This document shows positions 63,136 through 64,000 of a stretch of 64,000 bases of DNA, piece by piece. Origin of the DNA: Casp-alpha2 sp036337015. Lineage in GTDB: Bacteria > Pseudomonadota > Alphaproteobacteria > Rhodospirillales > Casp-alpha2. Below the pieces are notes generated by a model, which saw nothing but the letters and a program-made list of their open reading frames with translations, ran no database searches and was not told where the DNA came from. The DNA lies in assembly GCA_036337015.1 (NCBI GenBank), contig JAYZEZ010000007.1, positions 496,001 to 560,000 on the forward strand, given 5' to 3'. Within the stretch, counting starts at the first letter, position 1; each line of letters starts with the position of its first letter. Both the position numbers and the translations under genes were made by a program.

Positions 63136-63456
63136 CTATGGGTTATGGCTATCAATGTCAGCATGAAGGGACTTCGTTTCTTGAAATTTTAAGCGTTGTT
63201 CTTCAGTAGATGGGGCTTGGTGCTTTTCTTTCCATACCTCGTATTCCATCCCATAAACGATTTTGCGTGCTTGATTATAAGAAATATCTAAACCCTTTTC
63301 TTGACCAGCTGCTCGATACCATTTTGATAAACAATTACGACAAAAGCCCGCTAAATTCATCAAGTCAATATTTTGAACATCTGTACGTTTTTTTAAGTGT
63401 GCAACTAAGCCACGAAAAGCTGCGGCTTCTAGTTCTATTTGTGTCTGATCATCCAT
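63136..63456 (-). CDS. DUF1244 family protein
   Basis: A 106-residue protein with the unmistakable family core DLMNLAGFCRNCLSKWYRAA and IVYGMEYEVWKEKHQ. The start at 63456 is chosen because AAGGAG stands about nine bases upstream; an ATG at 63498 adds 14 residues absent from homologues. The two cysteines of FCRNC suggest a small metal or redox site, but no function is established. It is followed by the DUF6352 gene. Confidence 0.9.
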   Translation of the reverse strand: MDDQTQIELEAAAFRGLVAHLKKRTDVQNIDLMNLAGFCRNCLSKWYRAAGQEKGLDISYNQARKIVYGMEYEVWKEKHQAPSTEEQRLKFQETKSLHADIDSHNP

Positions 63457-63537
63457 TAAAGAAATCTCCTTATCGGTTTCAGTTGGGTGTTCCTCCAAAA
63501 ATTTTAATTATATTAAAGCAAAAATATAGCTGATATT

Positions 63538-64000
63538 CTATGATTGAACTGCGCGCCACCCTATATCACTCCGATAAAATCCTTCCGGCCAATCTACTAA
63601 GCTAATGGCCTCGTAGGCCTTCTTTCTAGCAGATTCAACAGTCTTACCTAAAGCCGTAACATTCAATACACGACCGCCACTGGAAACAATACGGCCATTA
63701 TTTTTTTCCGTGCCAGCATGAAATATCATTATATCATCTTCTTTCCCGGCTAAATCCAACCCTTTAATTTCAGTGCCTTTTTTATAACCGCCAGGGTAAC
63801 CATCAGCCGCCAAAACCACACACAATGCCGTGGAGTTATGCCATTCGATCTCATATTGACCCAGCCGACCTTTAGCACATGAAAGGAGAAGTTCCAGCGC
63901 ATCTGATTTGAGGCGCATCATTATTGGCTGACATTCTGGATCACCAAACCTTACATTATATTCTATAAGCTTCGGCCCTTCATCCGTTATCATTAAACCG
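63538..64000 (-). CDS. purD: Phosphoribosylamine--glycine ligase PurD, C-terminal part only
   Basis: The last 154 codons or so of purD run in from the right edge. Visible are LIEYNVRFGDPECQPIMM, part of the ATP-grasp metal site, ALCVVLAADGYPGGYKKG, and the C-terminal SSGGRVLNVTALG. PurD joins glycine to phosphoribosylamine in purine synthesis. The N-terminal two thirds are outside the window. An internal ATG at 63993 is not the start. Confidence 0.95.
   Translation of the reverse strand, partial: GLMITDEGPKLIEYNVRFGDPECQPIMMRLKSDALELLLSCAKGRLGQYEIEWHNSTALCVVLAADGYPGGYKKGTEIKGLDLAGKEDDIMIFHAGTEKNNGRIVSSGGRVLNVTALGKTVESARKKAYEAISLVDWPEGFYRSDIGWRAVQS

Noticed and set aside
1..64000. CRISPR arrays, IS elements, prophage genes, rRNA
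   Set aside because: No regularly spaced repeats, transposase, integrase, capsid or rRNA sequence was recognised on either strand.

Overview
The window reads as a chromosomal segment of a low-GC (roughly 38-40 % by eye) alphaproteobacterium, most likely a marine, Rhodospirillales-like lineage. The evidence is gene content and order rather than a marker phylogeny. It includes hrcA-grpE-dnaK-dnaJ-dapB, the rph-rdgB-hemW / LpoA-like / rsmI / BON / gshB block, ribF-ileS-lspA-DUF3035-M16-M16, and the alphaproteobacterial families DUF6352 and DUF1244. No phage, IS element, CRISPR array or rRNA was seen. One tRNA gene is present.

Layout. 1-7 kb: start of glnD, mutS, an AmpG-like permease, a GT9 glycosyltransferase carrying a nine-base G tract, and a PfkB kinase that appears to start at ATC. 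7-15 kb: an EI24-like membrane protein, a small lipoprotein, nth, dapB and the whole heat-shock cluster. 15-23 kb: rph, rdgB, hemW, an LpoA-like lipoprotein overlapping rsmI head to head, a BON lipoprotein, a SirB1-like protein and gshB. 23-25.6 kb: a two-subunit sulfopyruvate/phosphonopyruvate decarboxylase, cyanase and a kappa-GST-type isomerase. 25.8 kb: tRNA-Arg(CCG), directly followed by a visibly GC-richer block (25.9-30.4 kb) with a dialkylglycine-decarboxylase-like enzyme, an unusual transketolase and a D-2-hydroxyacid dehydrogenase, probably acquired. 30.4-32.3 kb: gnd-gntK.

32.3-45.5 kb is the accessory region of greatest interest. It holds an SGNH hydrolase, three radical SAM proteins (two with B12-type N-terminal regions, one SPASM-like), two family-2 glycosyltransferases, a Rieske ferredoxin-like protein and a separate SRPBCC protein that together look like a split Rieske oxygenase, an asparagine-synthase-type amidotransferase and a large polytopic membrane protein. 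The likeliest reading is a biosynthetic locus for a modified glycolipid, surface glycan or small metabolite. I cannot name the product.

45.8-64 kb returns to housekeeping genes: fpr, an NlpC/P60 peptidase, a MaoC hydratase, ribF-ileS-lspA, a DUF3035 lipoprotein, an M16 protease pair, pgi-mutL, rsmD, an rluB-type synthase, tadA, DUF6352, DUF1244 and the 3' part of purD. mutS and mutL are both present, and MutL carries the endonuclease motif expected of species without MutH. pgi, gnd, gntK and the transketolase give several steps of hexose-phosphate and pentose-phosphate metabolism.
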